A DNA stretch of 64,000 nucleotides from Flavobacterium sp. CF108 (GCF_900129795.1 NZ_FQWW01000004.1:124001-188000), one strand, 5' to 3'. Positions 9,129 to 16,850 are shown, numbered from the stretch's first letter. Numbers and translations are program-made. The notes: generated by a model from the sequence alone, not told the origin.

Positions 9129-10340
9129 ATGAAAAAAATTGGCATTCTTTTTACCCTTGTTGTTTTATCAGTTTTCTTTACTAACTGCAGCAACAAATCT
9201 GATGAATATATTGATCCGCGCGGAACTGACTATGCCGGTTCTGAAAGCTGTATTCAATGTCATCAGGTTCAATACAACATGGCTTTACAGAGTTCTCACT
9301 TTAAAGCAACTGCTCCCGCAATTTCAGAAAATGTTTTAGGCGATTTTGACAAAGGCGATCATACTTTTATTTATGACAAAAACACCAAATTAGTCATGGA
9401 AAAACGCAACGATAGTCTTTATCAGGTTTTGTATAAAAACGGAAAAGAAGTCGAAGCACATCGATTTGAAATTGTTTTTGGTGCTAAACACGCACAGACC
9501 TCTGTTTACTGGCGTAATAATAATACATACGAATTGCCTGTTTCCTATTACAATTCTATACATAACTGGGCTACAAGTCCGGGATTTCCAGCTGATAAAC
9601 CTTATTTTGACCGAATGGTGGTTAAAGATTGTTATTCGTGCCATGCATCAAATGCCAGCAGTAGGAGCGTAAATCAAAATTCTGAGGAGAAAAATTTTCT
9701 ATCGATGGATGTTGAAGATGTTATCGACCAAAGAACCATTGTTTATGGAATTGATTGCGAGCGCTGTCACGGCCCTGCAAAAAAACACGTCGATTTTCAT
9801 TTAAAAAACCCAAATGTAAAAGTTGCAAACAGCATTACGAGTTTTAAAACATTAAACCGACAGCAAAAACTGGATGCCTGCGCACTTTGCCACGCCGGAA
9901 ATGACGGTATGAAAATGAAATCGCGTTTTGAATTTAAACCGGGAGATAATTTATCTGAGTTTTTTCGTGAAACCAGAAGTATTAACGATACAGCTAATTT
10001 TGATGTTCACGGAAATCAGTTTCGTTTAATGGCACAAAGCAAGTGTTTTATAAACAGCGACAAAATGGATTGTATTACATGTCATAATCCGCATGAAAAT
10101 GCTTCTAAGAATATGGCTTCGTATTCTAAAATTTGTATGACATGTCATCAAGGTTTAAAACACAATGAACAAACACTGAAAACAATGCCTGAGAAATTAT
10201 TGGCAGATAATTGTGTAGAATGTCATATGCCTAAAAAAGCATCAGGAGCAATTAAATTTCAGCTTTCGAACAGTAAACAACTTTCAGAATATATTCTGAG
10301 AACGCACAAAATTGGAATTTATCCAGCGAATAAAAAGTAG
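9129..10340 (+). CDS. Seven-heme c-type cytochrome lipoprotein
   Basis: This 403-residue protein has a lipoprotein signal (lipobox FTNC, Cys20) and seven CxxCH heme-binding motifs, starting at Cys41, 168, 210, 251, 315, 336 and 362. It should be an electron carrier or redox enzyme anchored to a membrane and facing the periplasm or surface. The pattern resembles cytochrome c554/octaheme-like proteins of unknown substrate in Bacteroidota. A long stretch between the first and second hemes (about residues 70-160) looks like a separate beta-rich region. No partner reductase or maturation gene lies nearby. Its stop codon directly abuts the stop of the convergent lpxH-like gene. Confidence 0.9.
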   Translation: MKKIGILFTLVVLSVFFTNCSNKSDEYIDPRGTDYAGSESCIQCHQVQYNMALQSSHFKATAPAISENVLGDFDKGDHTFIYDKNTKLVMEKRNDSLYQVLYKNGKEVEAHRFEIVFGAKHAQTSVYWRNNNTYELPVSYYNSIHNWATSPGFPADKPYFDRMVVKDCYSCHASNASSRSVNQNSEEKNFLSMDVEDVIDQRTIVYGIDCERCHGPAKKHVDFHLKNPNVKVANSITSFKTLNRQQKLDACALCHAGNDGMKMKSRFEFKPGDNLSEFFRETRSINDTANFDVHGNQFRLMAQSKCFINSDKMDCITCHNPHENASKNMASYSKICMTCHQGLKHNEQTLKTMPEKLLADNCVECHMPKKASGAIKFQLSNSKQLSEYILRTHKIGIYPANKK

Positions 10341-11084
10341 TTACGATTCAAATTTTTGAAGTTCGAAAGTTTCGCCGTCAAAAACACCGTAAGTAAAATA
10401 TCCAATCCAATCGCCCAGATTTACATAGTTTGAATCTTGTCCTACCGGAATAATCATAGGTAAATGACGATGTCCGAAAATGAAATAATTGTAATGTTTG
10501 GTTTCTAATTTACGTTTGGCGTACAAAACCAGCCATTCGTTTTCTTCACCTAAAAACTTTACATCTTCGTCGCCGGAAATTAGCTTGTTTTTAACTGATA
10601 AATATTGTGCTAAACTTACGCCAACATCTGGATGAAGCCAGCGAAACAGCCATTTTGAAAACGGATTTGTAAATACCTTTTTCATTCGTTTATAACCTTT
10701 ATCACCAGGACCTTTTCCGTCGCCGTGACCAATTAAAAAGGTTTTTCCGTTAAAAGTAAATTCTTTATTGTCGTGGTAAACCGGGATATTTAATTCGGTT
10801 TGAAAATAATCATTCATCCATAAATCATGATTTCCAACGAAAAAATAAATCGGAATGCCGCTGTCGCGAATTTCAGCCAGTTTTCCTAAAACACGAACAA
10901 AACCTTTTGGAACAACTGTTTTGTATTCGAACCAAAAATCAAATAAATCACCTAATAAAAAAATAGCTTCGGCATCTTCTTTAACCTTATCAAGCCAAGC
11001 CACAAATTTTTGCTCACGCGGCAGGCTCAACTCAGGAGTTGGCGCACCAAAATGTTGATCTGAAGCAAAATATATTTTTTTCAT
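10341..11084 (-). CDS. UDP-2,3-diacylglucosamine diphosphatase, LpxH-like metallophosphoesterase
   Basis: This 247-residue calcineurin-type phosphoesterase resembles LpxH, which hydrolyses UDP-2,3-diacylglucosamine to lipid X in lipid A synthesis at the inner membrane. Metal-binding motifs are SDQHFG, LGDLFDFWFEY, VGNHDLWM, GHGDGKGPGD and FGHRHLP. The DLFDFWFEY stretch is typical of LpxH rather than general phosphoesterases. Its stop codon is immediately next to that of the cytochrome gene. It lies upstream of nothing obviously related to lipid A, which is usual in this phylum. Confidence 0.9.
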   Translation of the reverse strand: MKKIYFASDQHFGAPTPELSLPREQKFVAWLDKVKEDAEAIFLLGDLFDFWFEYKTVVPKGFVRVLGKLAEIRDSGIPIYFFVGNHDLWMNDYFQTELNIPVYHDNKEFTFNGKTFLIGHGDGKGPGDKGYKRMKKVFTNPFSKWLFRWLHPDVGVSLAQYLSVKNKLISGDEDVKFLGEENEWLVLYAKRKLETKHYNYFIFGHRHLPMIIPVGQDSNYVNLGDWIGYFTYGVFDGETFELQKFES

Positions 11085-11091
11085 TTAGATT

Positions 11092-11175
11092 ATTAGATTG
11101 TTAGACTTCTTAGATTTTTAGACTTTTGTCTCTCTGAGCGAAGTCGAAGAGTTTGGAATTTGGAATTTAAAAAAT
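11092..11175. repeat. Low-complexity intergenic words (ttagat, gcgaagtcgaaga, tttggaattt)
   Basis: Short direct repeats of tta-gatt words, a dispersed word (gagcgaagtcgaagag) and ggaatttggaattt fill the gap between the queD-like and lpxH-like genes. Similar words occur at 19983-20226 and 29803-29900. No gene is seen. Confidence 0.5.
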
Positions 11176-11182
11176 TGAATAT

Positions 11183-11635
11183 TTACAAATTATCACTTGC
11201 GTACCATTCTGCAAATGAAGATTCAGTTTCCTGAAGTTTAAGTGAGAAAAGAGAAATTCCAGACGGAAGTCTTGCGATGATTCTTTCTGCAAAATCTACC
11301 ACCATGTTTTCACTTGTTGGCTGATAATCCACCAAAATCACATGATGTCCGCGGTTTTTTAATTCGTTTGCTAATTCGACATGCGGCGTTGTTTGGTTAA
11401 AAACAGTTGCATGATCGAACTGATCGACGATTTCTTCTTTTACAATTTTCTTTAGATCAGAAAAGTCAATCACCATTCCGAATTTCACATTAGACCTGTC
11501 AGTGATTGGCGAGCCAATAACGGTTACCGACAATTTATAACTGTGCCCGTGAACGTTCTTGCATTTTCCGTCGTAACCGTACAATGCATGCCCGGTTTCG
11601 AAACTAAATTGTTTTGTAATTCTGATATTACTCAT
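11183..11635 (-). CDS. queD: 6-carboxytetrahydropterin synthase family protein (QueD-like)
   Basis: This is a 6-pyruvoyl/6-carboxytetrahydropterin synthase family protein of 150 residues. QueD converts dihydroneopterin triphosphate to 6-carboxytetrahydropterin in queuosine synthesis. Zinc-binding His are visible in FETGHALYG and in CKNVHGHSYKL, with the catalytic Cys preceding the latter (KCKNVHGH). FDHATVFN and PTSENMVVDFAERI are further family motifs. The start ATG at 11635 is directly upstream of the conserved SNIRITKQFSFETGHAL. It may be co-transcribed with the lpxH-like gene 98 bp downstream. Confidence 0.92.
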   Translation of the reverse strand: MSNIRITKQFSFETGHALYGYDGKCKNVHGHSYKLSVTVIGSPITDRSNVKFGMVIDFSDLKKIVKEEIVDQFDHATVFNQTTPHVELANELKNRGHHVILVDYQPTSENMVVDFAERIIARLPSGISLFSLKLQETESSFAEWYASDNL

Positions 11636-11667
11636 CGATTTTTAATTTAAGGTTGCAAATTTACAAA

Positions 11668-11844
11668 TTAATAACCGTTTTTGTCTCTTTTTTTGGCTCT
11701 GATATACATCCAGTAAGCAATTCCTATCAAAAACAGGAACGGAATAAAAGATCCAATCAAAACTCCAATTTGATAACCGCTGTCTGGAGCGTTTTTAATT
11801 TTCTCCGCAACATCGACTTTTTGAAATAATGAAATGAGTTTCAT
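11668..11844 (-). CDS. Small single-pass membrane protein (58 aa)
   Basis: This short frame translates to 58 residues starting MKLISLFQKVDVAEKI. It has a strong hydrophobic segment (about residues 26-48, IGVLIGSFIPFLFLIG) and a basic tail ending KKRDKNGY. The topology is classic: amphipathic N-terminus, one membrane helix, positive cytoplasmic end. It lies between the crotonase and queD-like genes in the same direction, 32 bp upstream of queD. No function is known to me. Coding is supported by the coherent topology and use of an otherwise empty gap. Confidence 0.7.
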   Translation of the reverse strand: MKLISLFQKVDVAEKIKNAPDSGYQIGVLIGSFIPFLFLIGIAYWMYIRAKKRDKNGY

Positions 11845-11875
11845 TTGAACTTATATTTATTGTTATTTTTTATTT

Positions 11876-11935
11876 AGCCACAGATTAAAAAGGATTAATC
11901 GGATTATTAAAAAGCGTTTAATCTGTAGAAAAAAT
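11876..11935. repeat. Short CCACAGATTA inverted repeat
   Basis: The words gccacagatta and taatctgta face each other around a ggattaatcggatta core. They are related to the repeats at 3609-3743 and 51433-51609, and the block lies just 3' of the enoyl-CoA hydratase gene, where it may act as a terminator-like hairpin. Confidence 0.55.
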
Positions 11936-12699
11936 TACTTTTTAAATTGTCTCAAGGCATTTCTGCTAAAATCAGACAAAACCAATTTCCCTGTTATTGA
12001 AGCGCGTTCAATTAGCAACGATTCCCATTGTTCTGTACCTTCCCAAATAATCTTTTTCATTTCCTGAAGTGCTTCCGGATTGTATGAACTTAATTTTTTA
12101 GCAAAATTCTGAACATCATTATCTAGATTAGAAGCATCACATAAAACAGAATAAAGTCCTTTTTGAAAAGCCCATTCTGCTGTTTTCCATTGCTCGGCCG
12201 CTAATGTCATTTCGGCCATCGCTGTTTTACCAATTTTTCTAGAAACAGCCGGTTCGATCACAAAAGGTCCAATTCCGATAGCGAGTTCCGACAATTTCAC
12301 ATCACTTAATAATGTTGCAAAAGTATAATCGCAAGCCGCAATAATCCCTACGCCTCCACCAACTGCTTTTCCCTGAACGCGGCCAATAATCAATTTATTG
12401 CAATTACGCATTGCATTTAGCAAATGAGCAAAACCAGAGAAAAATTCTGCTCCTTGTTCTTCGTTTTCAACTTGTAAAAGTTCATCAAATGAAGCTCCAG
12501 AGCAAAAAGCTTTTGCACCCTGACTTTTTAAAATGATAACCGAAACATTCTCGTTTCGGCTCAATTCATTAATTTCTGTTGTCAATTGATTTAATAATTC
12601 ACGCGGAAAAGAATTACTGGCAGGATGCCCAAACTGCACTGTGGCAATTGTATCTTGAAAAGAAGTTTCTAAAGATCCTTTTGTATTTTCTAAACTCAT
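11935..12699 (-). CDS. Enoyl-CoA hydratase/isomerase family protein
   Basis: This crotonase-fold protein of 254 residues belongs to a family acting on acyl-CoA thioesters. The oxyanion-hole motifs are present: AFCSGASFDEL near residue 66 and the VQGKAVGGGVGIIAACDYTFA stretch near residue 110. The usual catalytic Glu after the second glycine motif is not obvious (LSELAIGIGPFVIEP), so its reaction may be hydration, isomerisation or another crotonase chemistry. It stands alone, with no fatty-acid oxidation neighbours. Confidence 0.85.
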   Translation of the reverse strand: MSLENTKGSLETSFQDTIATVQFGHPASNSFPRELLNQLTTEINELSRNENVSVIILKSQGAKAFCSGASFDELLQVENEEQGAEFFSGFAHLLNAMRNCNKLIIGRVQGKAVGGGVGIIAACDYTFATLLSDVKLSELAIGIGPFVIEPAVSRKIGKTAMAEMTLAAEQWKTAEWAFQKGLYSVLCDASNLDNDVQNFAKKLSSYNPEALQEMKKIIWEGTEQWESLLIERASITGKLVLSDFSRNALRQFKK

Positions 12700-12804
12700 A
12701 AAAATATTTTTAAACGTAAAGTTACGGTTTTGAAAAATATTTTGTCTGATAGGTTCTGAAATTTGTTTTTTGATAAATATTTGACTTTATTTGTTAACGC
12801 TTTT

Positions 12805-12879
12805 GGGGGATTAGCTCATTTGGCTAGAGCGTCCCGATGGAAAATCGGGATGGTGATAGTTCGAATCGGATATTTTCCA
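12805..12879 (+). pseudogene. Degenerate tRNA-like copy 1 of tRNA-Ala
   Basis: The acceptor 5' strand and D arm (gggggattagctcatttggc) are identical to the intact tRNA-Ala next to it, and the 3' end (attttcca) is nearly so. The anticodon arm is replaced by a 7-bp tcccgat/atcggga stem with a 5-base loop, and the T stem is mismatched (atag versus cggat). There is no usable anticodon loop with U33, so it is most likely a tRNA pseudogene. Confidence 0.7.
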
Positions 12880-12887
12880 CAAAACAA

Positions 12888-12961
12888 GGGGGATTAGCTC
12901 ATTTGGCTAGAGCGCTTGCCTGGCAGGCAAGAGGTGATCGGTTCGAATCCGATATTCTCCA
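12888..12961 (+). tRNA. tRNA-Ala (anticodon GGC)
   Basis: A complete 74-base cloverleaf. The 7-bp acceptor (gggggat with attctcc, two G-U pairs), D arm gctc/gagc, anticodon stem cttgc/gcaag with loop ctggcag, 5-base variable loop and T arm atcgg-ttcgaat-ccgat all pair. Anticodon GGC reads GCC/GCU alanine codons. CCA is not encoded. A terminator follows. Confidence 0.93.
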
Positions 12962-12986
12962 CAATTTTTTACAATTTTATCACAAC

Positions 12987-13019
12987 AAAAATACCCGAAC
13001 AAAAACGTTCGGGTATTTT
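12987..13019 (+). terminator. Terminator after tRNA-Ala
   Basis: The inverted repeat aaaatacccgaac / gttcgggtatttt with a 6-base loop is followed by T residues. It separates the tRNA from the GIY-YIG gene 15 bp downstream. Confidence 0.8.
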
Positions 13020-13033
13020 CATTTATAGCCATT

Positions 13034-13282
13034 ATGTTTTATACTTATATTCTTTATTCAGCTACTCTTAACAAATATTATATTGGTTCTTGTCAAGATA
13101 TTCAGAAACGTCTGCAAGATCATTTAAATAGTCGAAGTAAATTTACTAAGGTTATAAAAGATTGGGAATTGAAACATTACGAAAGTTTTGAAACCCGAAG
13201 CGATGCGATGAAAAGAGAGTTGCAAATAAAAAAAATGAAGAGCCGTAAATACATTGAAAGCTTAATAGAAACAAAAGGCTAG
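13034..13282 (+). CDS. GIY-YIG nuclease family protein, ends inside a tRNA remnant
   Basis: This 82-residue single-domain GIY-YIG nuclease matches the small UPF0213/URI-type family. YTYILYSATLNKYYIGSC provides the two tyrosine/glycine strands, and DIQKRLQDHL the conserved Arg. MKRELQIKKMK gives the catalytic Glu. Its stop codon (13280-13282) is formed by the ggctagag D-arm sequence of a truncated tRNA-like remnant, so insertion next to or into a tRNA copy set the present C-terminus. The biological role of these small proteins is unknown. No companion transposase is present. Confidence 0.88.
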   Translation: MFYTYILYSATLNKYYIGSCQDIQKRLQDHLNSRSKFTKVIKDWELKHYESFETRSDAMKRELQIKKMKSRKYIESLIETKG

Positions 13283-13332
13283 AGTATCCCGATGCATCGG
13301 GAGGGTGACCGGTTCGAATCCGGTATTCTCCA
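13277..13332 (+). pseudogene. Truncated tRNA-like copy 2 (3' two-thirds)
   Basis: From ggctagag onward this follows the tRNA-Ala sequence and keeps a perfect T arm (accgg-ttcgaat-ccggt) and acceptor 3' strand attctcca. The 5' acceptor strand and most of the D arm are missing, replaced by the end of the GIY-YIG gene. The anticodon arm is a 16-base perfect palindrome, tcccgatgcatcggga. It cannot fold as a tRNA. Confidence 0.8.
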
Positions 13333-13339
13333 CAAAACA

Positions 13340-13371
13340 AAACCCTTGTAAATTTAGTTTTACAAGGGTTT
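13340..13371 (+). terminator. Terminator after GIY-YIG / tRNA remnant
   Basis: aaacccttgtaaa and tttacaagggttt form a 13-bp stem with a 6-base loop, followed by ctttttt. Confidence 0.85.
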
Positions 13372-13407
13372 CTTTTTTTATCCAACTCCAACATTTCTAC
13401 ACATTCT

Positions 13408-13511
13408 TGTCATTTTCGACGAAAGGAGAAATCGCACTAGAGAATCGACAAAGATTGGCGACTTAATGCATAGAGTTACGAGTGCGATTTCTCCTTTCGT
13501 CAAAAATGACA
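13408..13511. repeat. 104-bp element with 31-bp terminal inverted repeats
   Basis: Left arm 13408-13438 and right arm 13481-13511 are complementary at 30 of 31 positions. The arms begin tgtcattt and include gacgaaaggagaaatcgc. The 42-bp interior has no coding frame. The size and perfect ends resemble a small non-autonomous element or a large REP-type unit. It lies between the tRNA/GIY-YIG block and a small membrane protein gene. Confidence 0.85.
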
Positions 13512-13537
13512 AACTGCATCTAATATCTCAAGATAAT

Positions 13538-13714
13538 TTATTTTTCATTCGCCGAATCCTCAGCATCAACTCTGTCTTTTTTTGCTTTTTTGAAATCATT
13601 ATTCAGCAAATCAGTAAGCTTCTTTTTTTCCTTTTGATTTTTTCTAATTGTTAACACAACTAAAATAATAACCAAAACTGCTACACCCCCTATTACAATC
13701 CAATTAATTTCCAT
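13538..13714 (-). CDS. Small single-pass membrane protein (58 aa)
   Basis: The frame encodes 58 residues beginning MEINWIVIGG, with one hydrophobic helix (about residues 4-23) and a highly charged Lys/Asp/Glu tail. The arrangement predicts an inner-membrane peptide with a cytoplasmic tail, similar in form to small subunits of larger complexes. It lies alone between a 104-bp repeat element and a divergent lipoprotein gene. No function recognised. Confidence 0.7.
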   Translation of the reverse strand: MEINWIVIGGVAVLVIILVVLTIRKNQKEKKKLTDLLNNDFKKAKKDRVDAEDSANEK

Positions 13715-13941
13715 AATCTTAATTTTTAATTAAAATTAAAAATTTAAAACTACACTCCATATTATCAAAATGTTAAGCATTATTTTTTGAGCTTTATTTT
13801 AAACGTGGAGGCTTAAGAAAGGCATCTTTTTCATTGAAGTGAGATTAGAAAGCTTTTTGTTTTGTGAAAACTTTTTTTACATTTATAATCGTTAATCACT
13901 ATCAATTATAAACTTAAAAAGTACATTTAAATACCCCGTTT

Positions 13942-14970
13942 ATGAATATTAAATTACCAGCATTACTCGCCGCGACAGCTTTATTATTTTTTTCTTGTAA
14001 CGATAAAAAAACCATAGAAGACAAAGAAATACCCGCAGTTGACAAAACTGCAACGGTAGAAAATGATACAATAGAAGAAGAATCAGCTCCCAGAAAAGAA
14101 AGCATTAATTTATTTACGATTATGCCAAAAGACAGCAGCGATATTGCTTTTATCTCGCTTTCGGATATATACCCAATTGGTGATGAAAAAGATACGCTTG
14201 CTTTACCCAATCTTGAAAAAATAGGAAAAAACAATGCTGAATATTTCACGTTTGATAAAATCTACAGAAAAAGATTTTTATCCAAAACCAATATCTCCGA
14301 AAACGATTCTGTTTTCGTATTAGATTATGCCAAAAACAAACTGGCTTCTTTTGCCGTAAAAAATCTAAAAACGGCTGCGTTGCTAAACGGTTATTCTTCT
14401 GGTGAAGATTGGCCTTATCACAACTATGATTACATGATTGGCTTCGAAATCAATAAAAAATACTTGAACGGTTTCAGCGAATATTATAGAGATGCTATAG
14501 TGTATGTTGGCAAAGAAAATCCGTTTTCAAAAGAGCGTTTAAAACCAATTGCATGGAAAAAAATTGCTAAAAAAGACTATCCTTCTAAAACATTGAAAAA
14601 TGAAGACCGCACTTTATTAAAGAACACAGTATCAGGTAATACCTATTTATTTAAAACAGATAGTTATAATTATTTTTTACAAGACTATCTTGATGATCAC
14701 AAAATAATTTATGCCAGACGTCTTTTAGTTGCCGATTCTAAAACCAACGATATTATTATCGAAAAACTTTACAGCCAAAGCGAAGGCACCTCTCCTGCTC
14801 CGCTTAATTATGAAGATGGACCCGATGCAAACCAATGGACAGGAAAACTTTTTAAAGACAAACCGCAAGTTGTTTTCGGCTTTTTGTATGAATCATTTGG
14901 GTGTCCGGGAATTTCAATTATTGATAAATCAAACGAAGAAATTTATCTGCAATGTGATAATCGTCATTAA
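13942..14970 (+). CDS. Lipoprotein of unknown function
   Basis: This 342-residue protein has a signal peptide and lipobox (LLFFSC, Cys19), so it should be membrane-anchored and face the periplasm or outer membrane. A Thr/Glu/Asp-rich linker (residues 20-55) precedes a folded domain with many aromatic residues (EDWPYHNYDYMIGFE). A possible disulphide pair lies near the end (FGCPG, LQCDN). I recognise no family. The gene at 15010 follows 39 bp downstream, and the two may form an operon. Confidence 0.75.
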   Translation: MNIKLPALLAATALLFFSCNDKKTIEDKEIPAVDKTATVENDTIEEESAPRKESINLFTIMPKDSSDIAFISLSDIYPIGDEKDTLALPNLEKIGKNNAEYFTFDKIYRKRFLSKTNISENDSVFVLDYAKNKLASFAVKNLKTAALLNGYSSGEDWPYHNYDYMIGFEINKKYLNGFSEYYRDAIVYVGKENPFSKERLKPIAWKKIAKKDYPSKTLKNEDRTLLKNTVSGNTYLFKTDSYNYFLQDYLDDHKIIYARRLLVADSKTNDIIIEKLYSQSEGTSPAPLNYEDGPDANQWTGKLFKDKPQVVFGFLYESFGCPGISIIDKSNEEIYLQCDNRH

Positions 14971-15009
14971 GAAACCGAACAAATATTGTACAACTCAAAA
15001 CCTTAAATC

Positions 15010-15579
15010 ATGTCTGAATTAAGCTCTTTATATTGTAAAGTAAAAATCACAAAACCGCAGCTTGAAAAGTTTTTAAACAGTCCGCTTGAAGAACCGGAAT
15101 TAAATAAAAACTGGCTCGATTGGTGGAACAGTCGCAAAATGTATTCAAAAATGGAATTGACTCCAGAATTACTGCGTACTTATAACGACGATACTAATGA
15201 AGAAGTTATTGACGGCTGGATTGATTATCCAGAAGCAATGGCTTTTTCAGATTATGATGAAGCTGCCGAAGAATGGCATTGGGGAATGATGTTTTTCAGT
15301 CAGAATTTTACAGAAATGATACCCATGTTTGCCTATATCATCAGCTTGGAAAAATACGTGATTGAAAGCACAGAAAACCAAGCGATTGTTTTTCCTTTCT
15401 TTTGGGGAGATAATGCTGTTCATGCTTATATTCATTTTGAAAATGGAAAAGCAATATTGAACCCGAAAGCGCAGACTTTAAAAGATGTAGACCCGAAATT
15501 TATTGAACAGACAAAAGATTTTCTCAACAAAAAATGGGATCAGCTGGCGAAAGAAATGGATTTAGATAATTTGGATTAA
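15010..15579 (+). CDS. Unknown cytosolic protein
   Basis: This 189-residue protein has no signal peptide or membrane segment. It is acidic and Trp-rich (NKNWLDWWNSRKMY, EEWHWGMMFFSQNF), suggesting a small immunity- or SMI1-like fold, but that is only an impression from composition. It lies close behind the lipoprotein gene. No toxin gene is seen next to it. Function unknown. Confidence 0.7.
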   Translation: MSELSSLYCKVKITKPQLEKFLNSPLEEPELNKNWLDWWNSRKMYSKMELTPELLRTYNDDTNEEVIDGWIDYPEAMAFSDYDEAAEEWHWGMMFFSQNFTEMIPMFAYIISLEKYVIESTENQAIVFPFFWGDNAVHAYIHFENGKAILNPKAQTLKDVDPKFIEQTKDFLNKKWDQLAKEMDLDNLD

Positions 15580-15812
15580 TATAATCCCTACGGGATATTT
15601 TTTTGGTGGGTTTTTTATATAATCTACCGATATGTAACTCCTAACGGAGTTTTTTTTAATTAGATTTTAATAAACAAATATCATACACAAAATTCAACAA
15701 ATATTTTTCTACCGATATTTAATTTCTACGAAATACTCCGGTAGGAGTTACATATCGGTAGAAAAAACATTACACATACAGACATTTGTCCCGTAGGGAC
15801 TTTATAGATCTA
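15580..15812. repeat. Dispersed palindromes flanked by TACCGATA words
   Basis: The 253-bp gap between 15579 and 15834 has no gene. It holds palindromic words such as atcccctacgggat-like, taactcctaacggagt and gtcccgtagggac. A long inverted relation links ctaccgatatgtaactcct to aggagttacatatcggtag. Relatives occur at 160-360 and 49376-49520. Confidence 0.65.
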
Positions 15813-15833
15813 GATAATTAGATTCAAAAGTTT

Positions 15834-16850
15834 TTATTCCAACAACAAAAGCGTTCTATTTGTCAATTCATTTTTATATTTCAAAACGTCATCCACACTA
15901 CTTAATAAATACTCATTATTTTCGATTACAATCTTCAATTTTGCATCAGTAAAAACCAATTTACAAATCACCTTTTTTAAATTATCATCTACACTAATAT
16001 TAAAAAAGCTTTTAAAATCTTTAAAGAAAATTCTCTGACTCGGAATCTTTTTATTTTGTATTAATAAAGTCCTAATGGTATGATAAGCCTGAATTTCTGT
16101 TTCGGTTGTTATAATTCCTCCTGTGTTTGAGGTAGATTCTGAAAGCACTTTTTTATCATATAAAGATTTTAACAAAGCCGAATTAATCATATTGATCATT
16201 TTACCTTGCGTTTCTTCAGTGAATTTTGTTTTGAAATTCATGTTCCGATGAATAATTTTCAGCAAATCTTTTGAAGGCACAATAAATTCTTTTAACAAAC
16301 TTGCTTCAAAATCTTCGGCAAAAACACAATCTTGTGCTGTTTTTATAATTTCATTTATAACCACATATCTCTTGTCAAATTTGATTAAAGTCTCTAAATC
16401 TTTATCAGAATAATTATTCCAATTAAACACAAAAAAAGGTTTCGTATCAATAACGTTGGGGAGCAATATATCTGAATAAAATCTATATTCAATTCCGTTA
16501 GTTAATATTGCAATTCTGGAACTTTTCGTATTATTAAAATATCCATTAAGTTGTCCCGCTTCTTTGTCACTAAGTTTACTATTGTACTTTTTTGCTTCAA
16601 TTAAAATTGTTTCTTTTTTATTGAGTAAAATAGCATAATCAATTTTTTGACTTACTCGTTCTCCAAAATCAGCATTAAATTCTGGTATTAAATCATTCGA
16701 GATATAATTTAAAAGATGAAAAAAAGGTTCAATTAAAAACTTACGAGTTTGAGCTTCGTTTGTGCACAATTCAATTGCGTCATTAATTTTGAAATTCTCA
16801 AGAGTTTTTTTTAACTGATTGATAGACTGTTTGGGAATACTTGTAGTCAT
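15834..16850 (-). CDS. HsdR-N-like restriction-type nuclease domain protein
   Basis: This 338-residue protein resembles the N-terminal nuclease domain of type I restriction subunits (HSDR_N-type, PD-(D/E)XK fold). Motifs in order are EAQTRKFLIEPFFHLL, FGERVSQKIDYAIL and KKETILIEAKKYNSKL, giving the D...ExK core, followed by RIAILTNGIEYRFYSD. There is no helicase domain and no methylase or specificity gene nearby, so it is an orphan. The frame opens upstream at a TTG, but the ATG at 16850 is more likely. Such stand-alone proteins are found as defence-associated or decayed restriction genes; the activity is unknown. Confidence 0.75.
   Translation of the reverse strand: MTTSIPKQSINQLKKTLENFKINDAIELCTNEAQTRKFLIEPFFHLLNYISNDLIPEFNADFGERVSQKIDYAILLNKKETILIEAKKYNSKLSDKEAGQLNGYFNNTKSSRIAILTNGIEYRFYSDILLPNVIDTKPFFVFNWNNYSDKDLETLIKFDKRYVVINEIIKTAQDCVFAEDFEASLLKEFIVPSKDLLKIIHRNMNFKTKFTEETQGKMINMINSALLKSLYDKKVLSESTSNTGGIITTETEIQAYHTIRTLLIQNKKIPSQRIFFKDFKSFFNISVDDNLKKVICKLVFTDAKLKIVIENNEYLLSSVDDVLKYKNELTNRTLLLLE

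Noticed and set aside
12837..13028. Open frame across the tRNA-like copies
   Set aside because: It reads through tRNA-Ala and its terminator, so it is a shadow of RNA-gene sequence.
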